Shown in pieces: positions 50,862 through 59,781 of a stretch of DNA of 64,000 nt. The stretch spans positions 62,001 to 126,000 of the forward strand of contig CAZRCG010000004.1 in the NCBI GenBank assembly GCA_964598565.1. Reading direction: 5' to 3'. The stretch comes from CAZRCG01 sp964598565 (GTDB taxonomy: Bacteria; Bdellovibrionota; UBA2394). Position numbers and translations under genes: made by a program. Every line of letters starts with the position of its first letter. Within the stretch, counting starts at the first letter, position 1. A model generated the notes under the pieces. That model was given only the letters and a program-made list of their open reading frames with translations. It was not told where the DNA came from and did no database searches.

Positions 50862-52196
50862 GTGAAAACTTGCCTACGTATCTGTGGCTTGATTGTGATA
50901 GCGGGTTTTGCTGTTCAGGCACTGCCGGCTTCTCCTCAAGAGGAAGCTAAGAGAATCTACGAACGTGTCGCCGGCGTGCCACCCACCGCCAGCCAACTCG
51001 AAGGGGTAATGGCCTACTATCAATCAGGGCGCATTGACCTCGTCGTGATGGCTGCCACTACTAATACAAGATTCTATTCAGGAACTCTGGTCGATATGTT
51101 TTCTAAGTACTCCAATATAGATGGGATAAAAAATACGCCACTCAATGACATGACGACATCTATCGCTGGCCTGGTAGCTAATAACGAACGCTTTGACCAA
51201 GTGCTCTATGGAGATTTTATTTACCTAGCGACCGACGATCTATCGACGTATTCAGTTACCATTGATACGGTAAATCAGCCTGTCGGGCCGTTAAACCGCA
51301 CGGGCGCTCAGAGTAATTCCAATCCTCCAGCGGGGAAAATAAGACCCCTTCTGATCGATTCAAGATTTCGTGACAATCGCCATTATGAAGATCTGCAACG
51401 AGTTTATTATCGAGACTGGCCATCTCGCCTTCAGAAAAAAACGCTGAGCTCTGTGGCCGCTTCTAGCGCGACAGATCAAAGAATCGTCGCTGAAGATATT
51501 GCCGGCCTCCTCACCGGGCGAGCGATGGGTCTTACAAATTTTGCTGCGGGTACAAACCGAAGGGCTGTGAAAAATGCTTTCGAAACATTTCTCTGTAAAG
51601 ATCTGAACCAACTGCATGATAAAACAGCTCCCGAATCGAAAATAAGACAAGACGTAGATAGAAGCCCTAGCGGTGACAGCCGAGCCTTTGAAAATCAGTG
51701 TCGCGGTTGTCATGCAGGAATGGATGCTCTTGCGGGAGCGTTCTCTTACTTCAATCCAAACATGGGCGTGACGGACCGACTGGAATACAATCGAACCATC
51801 AATACCACGCAAAATAAGATGTTCCGCCAAAGAAATGTTTTCCCTGCAGGGCATATTCCTCTCGACAACTCTTGGATCAACTATTGGTGGGAAGGACCCA
51901 ACGCAGCTCTGGGCTGGAGAGATTCTGAAACCGATGGTTCCTTTAAAGCGGGCTTTGGAGCACGTTCGATGGGAGCAGCTCTTGCAGCAACCGAAGCTTT
52001 TTCAGACTGTATGAGCACTCGAGCGTTTCAGAGAATTTGCATGAGAGAGCCCACGAGCAAAGAGCGAGACTCTCTAAAACCTATCGCGCGACAGTTCGAA
52101 CATGGATTTCGTGACTATGAAAGCTTTCAAGCAGATGGTCCCTATAATATGAGAGCCTTAACCGCCCAGGTGGCCAACTTATGTCTTGCACCTTAA
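50862..52196 (+). CDS. DUF1588-like exported protein with CxxCH motif
   Basis: A 444-residue exported protein from GTG 50862 (GGAGG upstream); a frame from 50751 is an over-extension. The signal peptide is ICGLIVIAGFAVQALPA. An N-terminal helical region (EAKRIYERVAGVPPTASQLE, NTRFYSGTLVDMF) resembles the DUF1592/1549 type. A conserved block reads GTNRRAVKNAFETFLCKDLN, QDVDRSPSGDSRAFENQC, RGCHAGMDALAGAFSYFNPN. That gives one CxxCH (CRGCH) site for c-type haem. These proteins occur in Planctomycetes, Myxobacteria and Bdellovibrionota next to DUF1501/DUF1552 proteins, as here. The function is unknown. Confidence 0.75.
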   Translation: MKTCLRICGLIVIAGFAVQALPASPQEEAKRIYERVAGVPPTASQLEGVMAYYQSGRIDLVVMAATTNTRFYSGTLVDMFSKYSNIDGIKNTPLNDMTTSIAGLVANNERFDQVLYGDFIYLATDDLSTYSVTIDTVNQPVGPLNRTGAQSNSNPPAGKIRPLLIDSRFRDNRHYEDLQRVYYRDWPSRLQKKTLSSVAASSATDQRIVAEDIAGLLTGRAMGLTNFAAGTNRRAVKNAFETFLCKDLNQLHDKTAPESKIRQDVDRSPSGDSRAFENQCRGCHAGMDALAGAFSYFNPNMGVTDRLEYNRTINTTQNKMFRQRNVFPAGHIPLDNSWINYWWEGPNAALGWRDSETDGSFKAGFGARSMGAALAATEAFSDCMSTRAFQRICMREPTSKERDSLKPIARQFEHGFRDYESFQADGPYNMRALTAQVANLCLAP

Positions 52197-52199
52197 ACT

Positions 52200-52219
52200 G
52201 GAGGAAAACCATCATGAAA
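52200..52219 (+). promoter_or_regulatory. Duplicated ribosome-binding leader, copy 1
   Basis: GGAGGAAAACCATCATGAAA, ending in the first bases of the lipoprotein gene. It matches 52959-52978 at 19 of 20 positions, including GGAGG, spacing and start codon. Confidence 0.6.
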
Positions 52220-52930
52220 CCGACGAGCATCACGTTTAGCGCCCTAATGATTGGCACCCTCAGTATGGTAGGCTGTCAAAGCTCCGTATCGAGTAAAACG
52301 TCAGATCCAACTCCAACGCAAAATTTAGCAGGACCTGACGAAACTCTCATCGACGTTACAGGCACCACGGCCTTGGCTATCAAAAACTATGATGAAATTT
52401 TCAATACTATGGACCAATTGACGGGTCTCAATATTCAAAGAACGACAAATCCCACTCAAGGCACAACCGAATTAGGCGGCAATGCCAACGCCCTCATGCT
52501 GTTTTACTCTGGCAATCAGGCGAGCCTTCCGTATACGAATTCGGCAGACCTTTTTGATGCCGCTCATGGGCTTACTACGTTTAATTTGGCCTACGAGTTT
52601 TGTGCGGTACTAGTTGATAACGCTCCCGAGCGAGCTCGATTTTTCTCAGAGTTATTTCCCTTTAATTTGATGAATAACGATGCCATGCATTCTCCTAGTG
52701 TTATATTGACGTCTGAAAATAAAACAAAATTAGTACAATACATTCTCGATAAATTTTGGGTGGCTGTTCCTAAAGATTCTGCAAGGCGCCTCGAGGCAGA
52801 GGCTGATCTTGTTCAACTGATTAACACGACCCTCGATGGATCTAATATGAATCAATCTGCCACTACGAGAAATGTCGCACTTACGGTGTGTACGACAGCC
52901 TTAGGCAGCGGCGAAATTTTTCTCATGTAA
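52214..52930 (+). CDS. Lipoprotein of the DUF1588/DUF1501-type operon
   Basis: A 238-residue lipoprotein from ATG 52214 with lipobox MVGC. After a short Ser/Thr linker the protein is mostly helical. It contains DETLIDVTGTTALAIKNYDE, LAYEFCAVLVDNAPERARFF and a C-terminal end (VALTVCTTALGSGEIFLM). Two cysteines in the mature part may pair. No family was recognised. It lies between the CxxCH protein and the Tat-exported protein with short gaps, so it is a subunit or partner of that system. Confidence 0.65.
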   Translation: MKPTSITFSALMIGTLSMVGCQSSVSSKTSDPTPTQNLAGPDETLIDVTGTTALAIKNYDEIFNTMDQLTGLNIQRTTNPTQGTTELGGNANALMLFYSGNQASLPYTNSADLFDAAHGLTTFNLAYEFCAVLVDNAPERARFFSELFPFNLMNNDAMHSPSVILTSENKTKLVQYILDKFWVAVPKDSARRLEAEADLVQLINTTLDGSNMNQSATTRNVALTVCTTALGSGEIFLM

Positions 52931-52958
52931 GCGATGGATGCAAGAATTTTTGAGTAGC

Positions 52959-52978
52959 GGAGGAAGACCATCATGAAA
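52959..52978 (+). promoter_or_regulatory. Duplicated ribosome-binding leader, copy 2
   Basis: GGAGGAAGACCATCATGAAA, ending in the start of the Tat-exported protein gene. It is one base different from 52200-52219. Confidence 0.6.
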
Positions 52979-54586
52979 ATAATCATTAAAGATAATCCAA
53001 AGCGAAAAGCGCTTGAGTGTCTTTCTCACGGTGGAAGAACTCCCGTGACTCGACGTTCTTTTCTACAAGGTTCGATGGCAGGTGCGGCGAGTTATGTTTT
53101 AGCCCCGACCGTTCTCAATTTGCTAACGCAGAAGGCCTATGCGGAAGAATGTAATTTAGGCGCCCCCGCTCTTTCTGGCAATCGAGGCGCGGTGATCGAG
53201 TATCATGCGGCTGGAGGCGCTGCTTGGGCGGAAGATTTCTTTCTTACCGATCGTGGAGGGCAGGCTTTAACTGGCGATGGCGCTTACGAGAACTTTGGTC
53301 ATTCCAATGAATCTGGTTTCAACTCCGGTATTCTTCCAAACACCGTTCTTGGGGTGCCTATGCATCCACAGTCTCCTCTACTTCAGGGGTTATTAAGGGG
53401 ATTGGGCGCTACAGCAAACACCGCAGCAGAAATGGAGCGAATTAAATCCCTCACTGACTCCATTGATGGATTTATAGTAGCCGCCACGAGCGATTCAGAT
53501 AGCGCAGATAATGCTTTTTCGCCTGCCCACTATTTCCCTCGTTTGGGAAGGCTGGGTGGAATTGCGGCCGATATCGGAAATACTGCCACAGGCAAAACGG
53601 GAGGTCGCCATCAACCCGTTATAGGCTCCTACCGTAGTGACTTCGCCCCCCGCATCGTCACCAGTACCACCGCTGCTCGAGGTCTTGCAGGTCAGGGGCG
53701 TATCTTCGAGAGGATTGGTGCCGACAAGGCTAAAGCCGCGTTACAAACAGCCGCAAAGATGAGTGAGGCGAAACTTAAATCCTTCAAAAAACTAAGCTTT
53801 GAAGAGCAAATCAAAGCGTCGGTAGGTTGCGATTTTAAACAGACTGTGGGCTACCCCGATCGCTACGAAGCGAATACCTTGTTTCCCGAGGGTGCCGCGC
53901 TCACGGCAGACCCCATCTCAACAGCATTTCCTTCGGGCACCTTCTCTGTTCCTGCTTCAAGCGCCGGCGAAATCACGCCCTTTTTAACGGCTCAAACCTT
54001 TACCTTTAACAATAATAATACTTCGAGTCCTGCTCTCATTTCTCGACTCACACTCGGTGATGTAGCGGCGGTTGGCGTTGTGAATATTGGCGGCTATGAC
54101 AACCACAATGGAACCAGTTTAGATCCATCAAGACAGCGATTTTCTGGTGGCTACCGCATGGGATGCATGTTGCGATACGCCTCGTTGGTCGGAAAGCCGT
54201 TAACAATTATCGCTCTGACGGACGGTGGCATGGGTGTTACACGACAAAACAATATTGTAGTGACAGACAACAATACAGGCCGCATTCAGCGGCCTGGCGA
54301 TAGTGACGCAACGGCTTTGGCTTTTTGCCTTACCTACAAACCAGGCGCCAAACGTGGAGATCTTGTGCGGGCGTCCATGCGACAAGTCGGCGCATTTACG
54401 AGAGCAGGAGTCGAGAATTATTTGAGAAGCGCTCGAGATACTAATATAGCCGCCCAGGTATTTGTTTACAATTGGCTGGCTCTGCATGGCGCTGAGTCGG
54501 AGATTGCCTCGATCATGCGGACGATCGAATCCAATCCATTTTCAAACGCTGATGCTGACAAGTATTTGATCTTTAAGAAAACATAA
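52973..54586 (+). CDS. Tat-exported DUF1501-like protein
   Basis: A 537-residue protein. The N-terminus has a twin-arginine signal, TRRSFLQG, followed by a hydrophobic stretch (SMAGAASYVLAPTVLNLL) and AYAEE cleavage, so it should be folded before export. The body has the layout of DUF1501: an N-terminal AVIEYHAAGGAAWAEDFF, a middle helical part, and VVNIGGYDNHNGTSLD (like GGWDTH) with LTIIALTDGGMGVTRQN near the C-terminus. That resembles alkaline-phosphatase-fold proteins, but the metal residues are not clearly all present. DUF1501 proteins pair with DUF1549/1588 proteins; the biochemical role is unknown. Confidence 0.75.
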   Translation: MKIIIKDNPKRKALECLSHGGRTPVTRRSFLQGSMAGAASYVLAPTVLNLLTQKAYAEECNLGAPALSGNRGAVIEYHAAGGAAWAEDFFLTDRGGQALTGDGAYENFGHSNESGFNSGILPNTVLGVPMHPQSPLLQGLLRGLGATANTAAEMERIKSLTDSIDGFIVAATSDSDSADNAFSPAHYFPRLGRLGGIAADIGNTATGKTGGRHQPVIGSYRSDFAPRIVTSTTAARGLAGQGRIFERIGADKAKAALQTAAKMSEAKLKSFKKLSFEEQIKASVGCDFKQTVGYPDRYEANTLFPEGAALTADPISTAFPSGTFSVPASSAGEITPFLTAQTFTFNNNNTSSPALISRLTLGDVAAVGVVNIGGYDNHNGTSLDPSRQRFSGGYRMGCMLRYASLVGKPLTIIALTDGGMGVTRQNNIVVTDNNTGRIQRPGDSDATALAFCLTYKPGAKRGDLVRASMRQVGAFTRAGVENYLRSARDTNIAAQVFVYNWLALHGAESEIASIMRTIESNPFSNADADKYLIFKKT

Positions 54587-54659
54587 ATTGCCCGATGCTC
54601 AGAAGGTGATTGCATGACACTATGAGCTATGGCCGCTCATAGGGGACTAGGGTTAGACA

Positions 54660-55907
54660 ATGGCTGAACGACAACATAGAAATGAACTAGCGCTTCTTTG
54701 TGTTTTAAGCTTTTTATCAGCCTGTCAAAGTAGTTTCGAGTACGGTGTTACCCCGGCACCAGCTCTCAGAAATGGGGGGCCCGATGAGGCCTTGACTGAT
54801 TCGGCTTTAGCCTTTTCGAAATCTCTTTATCCGGCACTGAAAGAACAGTGCGGATCTTGTCACGGATTAAATCAAGCACCCATTTTCATTTCGGATGTCT
54901 CTATTCAGTCAACACACGATACATTGCTAGATCTGAATTTAGTGAGCATGGATAATCTGCGAGGCTCTCGAATCATTCAGAAGATTGCTGAAGGACACAA
55001 ATGCTGGACGAACTGTCGAGATGACTCTGCTGAAGTTCTTGAACTTGCTGAAGCTTGGAAAAGCGAAGCGCAACCCAAAACCGAAATTAGAGGGTTTAAG
55101 ACTGCCGAACTCGTCATCCCATCAACCATCAGTAATCTGCCTCGTGTGACAAATGCTCCTCTTACGCTGCAATTTCCACTCGCAGGCATTGCGCCAGGAG
55201 TGCCAAGCTCAGCCGTCTTGGGAATTTATATTCGAAATTTTGATGATTTCTCCTATGAGTTCTCAAATCTTCAAATTAAGAGCGAAGAAACTATTCATAT
55301 CAAGGGCATCAATATTTATATCAATGGCGCCAATGCAAAACCAGGAAGTGCATACAGCGTTATTGAAGGCACCTTTGCAGCTACGGGCGGAACTCCTCCA
55401 GGATCTCGTTATATCGATGTATCGACGGCCGCTATTTTAGTACCTAAAGGCCTTGGTTTGCCCGAAGGGTCTGGTGGAGCCGGGATTGACACAATTGTAT
55501 TCTCTTTTGACCTTGTGGGGGCTCCTCCATCACAATCTGAACAACGGTGGGCCAATGTGTACGACCTGCTACGAACCAACTGCAATAGCTGCCACCGAGT
55601 AGAGAGAACCTATACCAACAACAATGCTGGCGGCCAAACTTATACCGTTCCCGCTTTTGGCCTCTACAGCTCCGAGTCTGAGTTCTTAAGTCGCATGTAT
55701 CCGCGCGGCAATAATCTCGATGAGAGCCCAAGATATCTTGTTGTACCCGGCAATGCAATACAGTCTGCGCTCTGGCGATCAGTCGCTCATCAAGTCGATG
55801 GTCAAAACTATGCCGAGGTTATTCGAGTGATGCCTCCGGGCGCCGCCGTGGCTACTCGTCGTGACTGGGCCACAGAGTTACAAAACTGGATCAACAATCT
55901 TCCTTAA
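54660..55907 (+). CDS. Di-haem-type CxxCH lipoprotein
   Basis: A 415-residue lipoprotein, lipobox LSAC. Two c-type haem motifs are seen: QCGSCHGLNQ near residue 63 and NCNSCHRVER near residue 305. Between them is a beta-rich domain (SSAVLGIYIRNFDDFSYEF, IHIKGINIYINGAN) that may be a copper-binding or carbohydrate-like sandwich. A CWTNC pair near residue 113 may form a disulfide. The C-terminal RVMPPGAAVATRRDWATELQ, ending in WINNLP, is like the tail of small cytochrome c domains. It completes the four-gene operon (73-base gap). Confidence 0.75.
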   Translation: MAERQHRNELALLCVLSFLSACQSSFEYGVTPAPALRNGGPDEALTDSALAFSKSLYPALKEQCGSCHGLNQAPIFISDVSIQSTHDTLLDLNLVSMDNLRGSRIIQKIAEGHKCWTNCRDDSAEVLELAEAWKSEAQPKTEIRGFKTAELVIPSTISNLPRVTNAPLTLQFPLAGIAPGVPSSAVLGIYIRNFDDFSYEFSNLQIKSEETIHIKGINIYINGANAKPGSAYSVIEGTFAATGGTPPGSRYIDVSTAAILVPKGLGLPEGSGGAGIDTIVFSFDLVGAPPSQSEQRWANVYDLLRTNCNSCHRVERTYTNNNAGGQTYTVPAFGLYSSESEFLSRMYPRGNNLDESPRYLVVPGNAIQSALWRSVAHQVDGQNYAEVIRVMPPGAAVATRRDWATELQNWINNLP

Positions 55908-56413
55908 AAAAGAAATTGCATAGTAGTGGCCAATGCGACGGGCAATGTCTTTTGGTCACTACGAAAGAGCATGAGGCCCGACGCCTCTGCAAATAGACCT
56001 AGGCGCTTTAGCAGGTCATATCCCAGGGCTCCTCGGTAGTAGAAACCTAAGGAGGCATCCCCGCGACTCACTTCGGTACTCAGACCAGCCCCTACACGAA
56101 AACTCCAGGGTTGATAAAACTCATACACGGCTGGTCCAAATTGAAACAGATAATCAACTCCGGGGCTGTTACTACCACTCCACCGTGTGGCCGCGAGCCC
56201 TTCGATTTCTCCCGCCAATGTTGCATCCGAAAAATCTCGAGTTAACGCAGACAGTCGCATACCCGTCACCGCTCTGTTAGGTTCTCGAATGTCGTTCATT
56301 AGAATACCCAGTACGGGCTCTAGAGATACACCACTACGTGAGGAAAGATCCGTCTCGACTGAAGCAGACAAAAGAAGGGTGCTTGCGATCATCGTTATGC
56401 TCAATAATCCCAT
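55904..56413 (-). CDS. Small outer-membrane beta-barrel protein
   Basis: A 169-residue protein with a signal peptide (LLSITMIASTLLLSASVETD) and strand-like alternation with aromatic residues (DYLFQFGPAVYEFYQPWSFR, DASLGFYYRGALGYDLLKRL). It ends in TTMQFLF, with the terminal Phe that BamA recognises. About eight strands would fit OmpA/OmpW-sized barrels. It is convergent with the di-haem-type gene, ending at the same place. Confidence 0.75.
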   Translation of the reverse strand: MGLLSITMIASTLLLSASVETDLSSRSGVSLEPVLGILMNDIREPNRAVTGMRLSALTRDFSDATLAGEIEGLAATRWSGSNSPGVDYLFQFGPAVYEFYQPWSFRVGAGLSTEVSRGDASLGFYYRGALGYDLLKRLGLFAEASGLMLFRSDQKTLPVALATTMQFLF

Positions 56414-56638
56414 AGGCTGATTCTAGGAGCTTACGCCCCCTCAGGTCAAAGAATTGCCGCTTCCTAGAGAGAGTGGCTTGAAAGACGGTATTCTTCGGTG
56501 AAATTTTGCAAGTGGGAAATTTTCAGTTTGCCAACTGAACAAAGCCTACGAACTAACGAGAATAATCTACAAACTACCTAAATTCCAAATTAGAGAATTT
56601 ACAAATCAACGCAAACTTCTTAGCCTAGGCCTCATCAT

Positions 56639-56710
56639 TGGGGAGTCGACAAGTGGTAAGTCAGCAGACTTTGACTCTGCCATTCCCAGGTTCGAATCCT
56701 GGCTCCCCAG
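56639..56710 (+). tRNA. tRNA-Gln (anticodon TTG)
   Basis: A 72-base gene: acceptor TGGGGAG/CTCCCCA, D-arm GACAAGTGGTAAGTC, anticodon stem GCAGA/TCTGC with loop CTTTGAC (anticodon TTG), T-arm CCAGGTTCGAATCCTGG, discriminator G. CCA is not encoded. Confidence 0.97.
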
Positions 56711-56735
56711 TACCTTTTTGCTTTTGGCAAGTCTG

Positions 56736-58079
56736 TTAACGCCCTGAGCTTCCCTCACTTGCATTAATGACTGCATTGAACTCACTCGACCAAGAGTTCG
56801 TCAAACAAGGTTGAACTGATTGCAGAAGAACCTCTAAATTGAGATCCGCAAGTTTTAGATGCGGATTAAAAAGATAGACACTCGAAATATTCGCTTCCGA
56901 GGGAGTTTCTTTCGTGACTGGATCTTTCATTAAGTATTTTAGAACCTCGTGGTCTAGTTCGTAGTATTTGGCTCCCGAAATTCTAAGATCCCAATCAAAG
57001 TTTGCTTCTGGCTCCTCTGTGGCAGATTCAAACCCTTTGGGCTGTCCACCGATAGATTCGAATTCCCCCAGAGGACTTGAATGTCGCCCAGTGGCAGGTG
57101 TTTTTGACGAATGAAAGATAAGGGCTTGCTCGTTTGAGCCTAGACCCTGAATTTCATCATCGAAGTTCATGACTGAGTACGACAACGTGGGAAGATTGTT
57201 ACTACTTAGCGAAAAACAATGGGTGACATTGGCTCCCTCAGGCTTGCATACAAAGGCACAGGTGGATGCGCTGTCCACGTTCGTTGGAATACAGATCGAA
57301 AGAGCATGCTTCTTCTTGCTTACAAAAACAGGCAGCTGGTTTCCAAAGGTATTTCTTCTGGTTTGTTCATCCATGGAACGCCACGTCTTATCGAACTTCA
57401 ATCCACTTTTGTCATACCAATCGGCCATCGCCGCATTTATTGAGGTTCGAATTGTTCCATCTTCTTTACCGATTTCAAAGTTCTGCCTCATGCGAGACTC
57501 AAGCTCTGGATTGAACGAGTAAAGCAAGGGCATGGCGTGTCGGTTGAGAGCCCATACCTCTAATGAACCAAATCGATGGTCATCTTTTCGAATGGCCATC
57601 CATACAGTCTCTGCATCGTGAGCATGACCAAGAAGACCATCGTCTACGGCATTATACTTGATATAACGAAGAAAATAGTGCGTCAGCGTTTCACGAACAA
57701 AAAAAGGCACTTCACTGCTCATGGGAAATGAGATCGGCTTGTCTAGATTCATTCCTTCAATATTTTTTTTATTGTTGCGAAGATCTTTATCTCCATCGAA
57801 GTAGGGACTCACTATGAGATCTTGGGGTCGCATCGCATAGAGACTAGGCCTGTCACCTGTGGAAACCTTCGACAGTTCTGTCTCCACAAAAAATCTCGGT
57901 GCATAATGCTTTGCTAAAGCGTTGTAAAACTCAAGTCTCTCTCGCGGAAGCTTACGAAGATGATCGTTATAAGCCGAAACCACAGTGGGCTGCGCATACA
58001 CACTCGTAGCTGCCAATAACGTTAACGCCATCGCACTGAAGACGACTAAGCGAAATGAACCGATGCGATAGTGAACCAT
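56736..58079 (-). CDS. Secreted hypothetical protein, possibly Vps62-like
   Basis: A 447-residue exported protein (signal VVFSAMALTLLAATSVYA). The mature part starts LAKHYAPRFFVETELSKV. Mid-protein FLRYIKYNAVDDGLLGHAHD, AETVWMAIRKDDHRFG and VWALNRH recall the 'YAP', 'fYy.N' and 'HegDWE.v.v' pattern of Vps62/DUF946 proteins, but the match is loose. A C-terminal domain follows with two or three cysteines (STCAFVCKPEG). It is divergent from the SleB-like gene. Confidence 0.6.
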   Translation of the reverse strand: MVHYRIGSFRLVVFSAMALTLLAATSVYAQPTVVSAYNDHLRKLPRERLEFYNALAKHYAPRFFVETELSKVSTGDRPSLYAMRPQDLIVSPYFDGDKDLRNNKKNIEGMNLDKPISFPMSSEVPFFVRETLTHYFLRYIKYNAVDDGLLGHAHDAETVWMAIRKDDHRFGSLEVWALNRHAMPLLYSFNPELESRMRQNFEIGKEDGTIRTSINAAMADWYDKSGLKFDKTWRSMDEQTRRNTFGNQLPVFVSKKKHALSICIPTNVDSASTCAFVCKPEGANVTHCFSLSSNNLPTLSYSVMNFDDEIQGLGSNEQALIFHSSKTPATGRHSSPLGEFESIGGQPKGFESATEEPEANFDWDLRISGAKYYELDHEVLKYLMKDPVTKETPSEANISSVYLFNPHLKLADLNLEVLLQSVQPCLTNSWSSEFNAVINASEGSSGR

Positions 58080-58149
58080 AGCAACCTCCTCATAAATTAA
58101 TCTGAATCAGAGTCTGTGCAATTATTGGACCACGATTAACCCGAGGAAA

Positions 58150-58166
58150 TTGGCATACGCCTTGCA
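58150..58166 (+). promoter_or_regulatory. Sigma-54 type -24/-12 promoter
   Basis: TTGGCATACGCCTTGCA matches the TTGGCAC-N5-TTGCA consensus at almost every position, with the GG and GC dinucleotides exactly ten bases apart. The expected start site is near 58177, 11 bases before the ATG at 58188 and just ahead of an AAGG ribosome-binding site. No activator-binding site was recognised upstream. Confidence 0.6.
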
Positions 58167-58187
58167 ACTTATGCCACTAAGGCAATC

Positions 58188-59780
58188 ATGGATAGGTCGA
58201 CCTATACAAAGATAAAAGAGTTTCAATGGGTTATCAGTCGATATGCAGGCCCTCGCTACGCAAACAGTCGGCCGTACTATGCAGCTCTTAAACAATTCAT
58301 CCTAAGCCTATTTGTCGCTCTAGGGGGATTCGCAGAAAGCGATTCACGCGTTGGCGCTACGGATAGCCCTCTGTCGTTGACTCGCTACGAAGGATTTTTT
58401 GTCCTCACAAGTCCTATTAAAGGGTCTCAACATGAAATACCTGCAGGTACCATCCTCAATGCCAAAAGAGTCGGCAATCAATTCGTCATTCACGAGCTGC
58501 AACTCAATAAACTGGGAAACTCGTGGACTATCGCTCGATCATTTCAAAGCTCAGACACTCTATGGCAAGCCATTCCCAAAGATAAACTGAAGGCAACCGA
58601 AAGTGGTGAGCATTATCACTTTTGGTATTCCCCTCAACCGAAATTAGATATATACGTCGGAATCCCTAAAGAAAATCGTCTGGGATTTAACAATGATGAT
58701 CTTGCTTTGACACGTTCAACGTCTCCACCAACGACACCTCGTCTCCCACCACCATCCCATTCTGCGACAGCTTCGTTAGAAGCCTGCCACCCTGATGTAT
58801 TGTCCCCCACGGCCGCGGCCTCCAATATCATTGCCAAGGCATTCGCCACGATGAATGCTACTCAATCGAGTGAGATGAATAGCGCTCCACCGCCCAAGCC
58901 TCACGAGCCAAGCATCCAAGCTAGCGAAGAGCCTGCCAAGCAAAAACTCGAGCGACTTAAATCGATTGACGGCGCTGTTTCTGAATTATTTCCCAATATC
59001 ACCGTTCACAGTAGTCGGGCCGACAGAGCAACAGCGAAGATCCAATTAATGGAACACTTATCAGCGCTTCTAAAAAAAGATCCCTCTCTCAAGGACGATG
59101 TTTTGGACTATGTCGCTGCCTTGACATTATTTGGAGAGTTTCGAGGAGATGCGCATCGAAATCCTGCCACTCTCTTTCACACACTAAGTTCGCTCGATAA
59201 TAGAGCTGCCGCACCTAGGGGCTATAACAAGAAAGCGTATTTTGAAGAGTCGCTACCAAAGAGTATGAACACCGACTGGCTCAGTGGTACCATTGCTGGA
59301 GTGGCTCTCGCGAAAAAACAATATTCTACTTGGGATGCAGCACAAGACGATGAAAATTTAGTTACTATTTTAAATAGAGGCTCCGTAGCTAGTTCTCTGC
59401 GAAAGAATCACGATCGCATCTTTAACGAAATACTGACGTTTATAGCGGACTATCGCTACGATCGCTACGAGATAGCGGGCAACAGGCCAGGTGATATCAT
59501 GAACTACAATTCACCCATTGCCATGAGTGACCGATATGCTCGACGTGCCATCGCGGCAGGCGAATTTCCCAACACAAAAATTGGCCGCAAACTGGCTCTA
59601 AAAACATGGAACGACATTAGAAGCATGAGTTCTCCAAGGGCTTACGATACACTCAAGCAGGCTAACCGAAGATATTCTCTCTTTTCGTTTAAAGATCCCG
59701 TCATCTTGCCTGCTATAGTCGACAAAAAGGATGGGGAAACGCACACAGTTCACCCCTTCATTATGCTAGGAGGAGAATAA
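58188..59780 (+). CDS. SleB-like cell-wall hydrolase with low-complexity linker
   Basis: A 530-residue protein. A single hydrophobic helix near residues 34-50 (LKQFILSLFVALGGFAES) follows a polar stretch. Next comes a beta-rich N-terminal domain, then a Ser/Thr/Pro-rich linker (~180-260). The C-terminal half has DYVAALTLFGEFRGDAHRNP, TLFHTLSSLDNRAAAPRGYN and LSGTIAGVALAKKQYSTWDA. This resembles SleB-type hydrolases, where the catalytic Glu is in EARGE, followed by AVA..ILNR and QFS.W. A tail of ~120 residues follows. A peptidoglycan role is likely. It sits behind a sigma-54-like site. Confidence 0.6.
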   Translation: MDRSTYTKIKEFQWVISRYAGPRYANSRPYYAALKQFILSLFVALGGFAESDSRVGATDSPLSLTRYEGFFVLTSPIKGSQHEIPAGTILNAKRVGNQFVIHELQLNKLGNSWTIARSFQSSDTLWQAIPKDKLKATESGEHYHFWYSPQPKLDIYVGIPKENRLGFNNDDLALTRSTSPPTTPRLPPPSHSATASLEACHPDVLSPTAAASNIIAKAFATMNATQSSEMNSAPPPKPHEPSIQASEEPAKQKLERLKSIDGAVSELFPNITVHSSRADRATAKIQLMEHLSALLKKDPSLKDDVLDYVAALTLFGEFRGDAHRNPATLFHTLSSLDNRAAAPRGYNKKAYFEESLPKSMNTDWLSGTIAGVALAKKQYSTWDAAQDDENLVTILNRGSVASSLRKNHDRIFNEILTFIADYRYDRYEIAGNRPGDIMNYNSPIAMSDRYARRAIAAGEFPNTKIGRKLALKTWNDIRSMSSPRAYDTLKQANRRYSLFSFKDPVILPAIVDKKDGETHTVHPFIMLGGE

Positions 59781-59781
59781 G

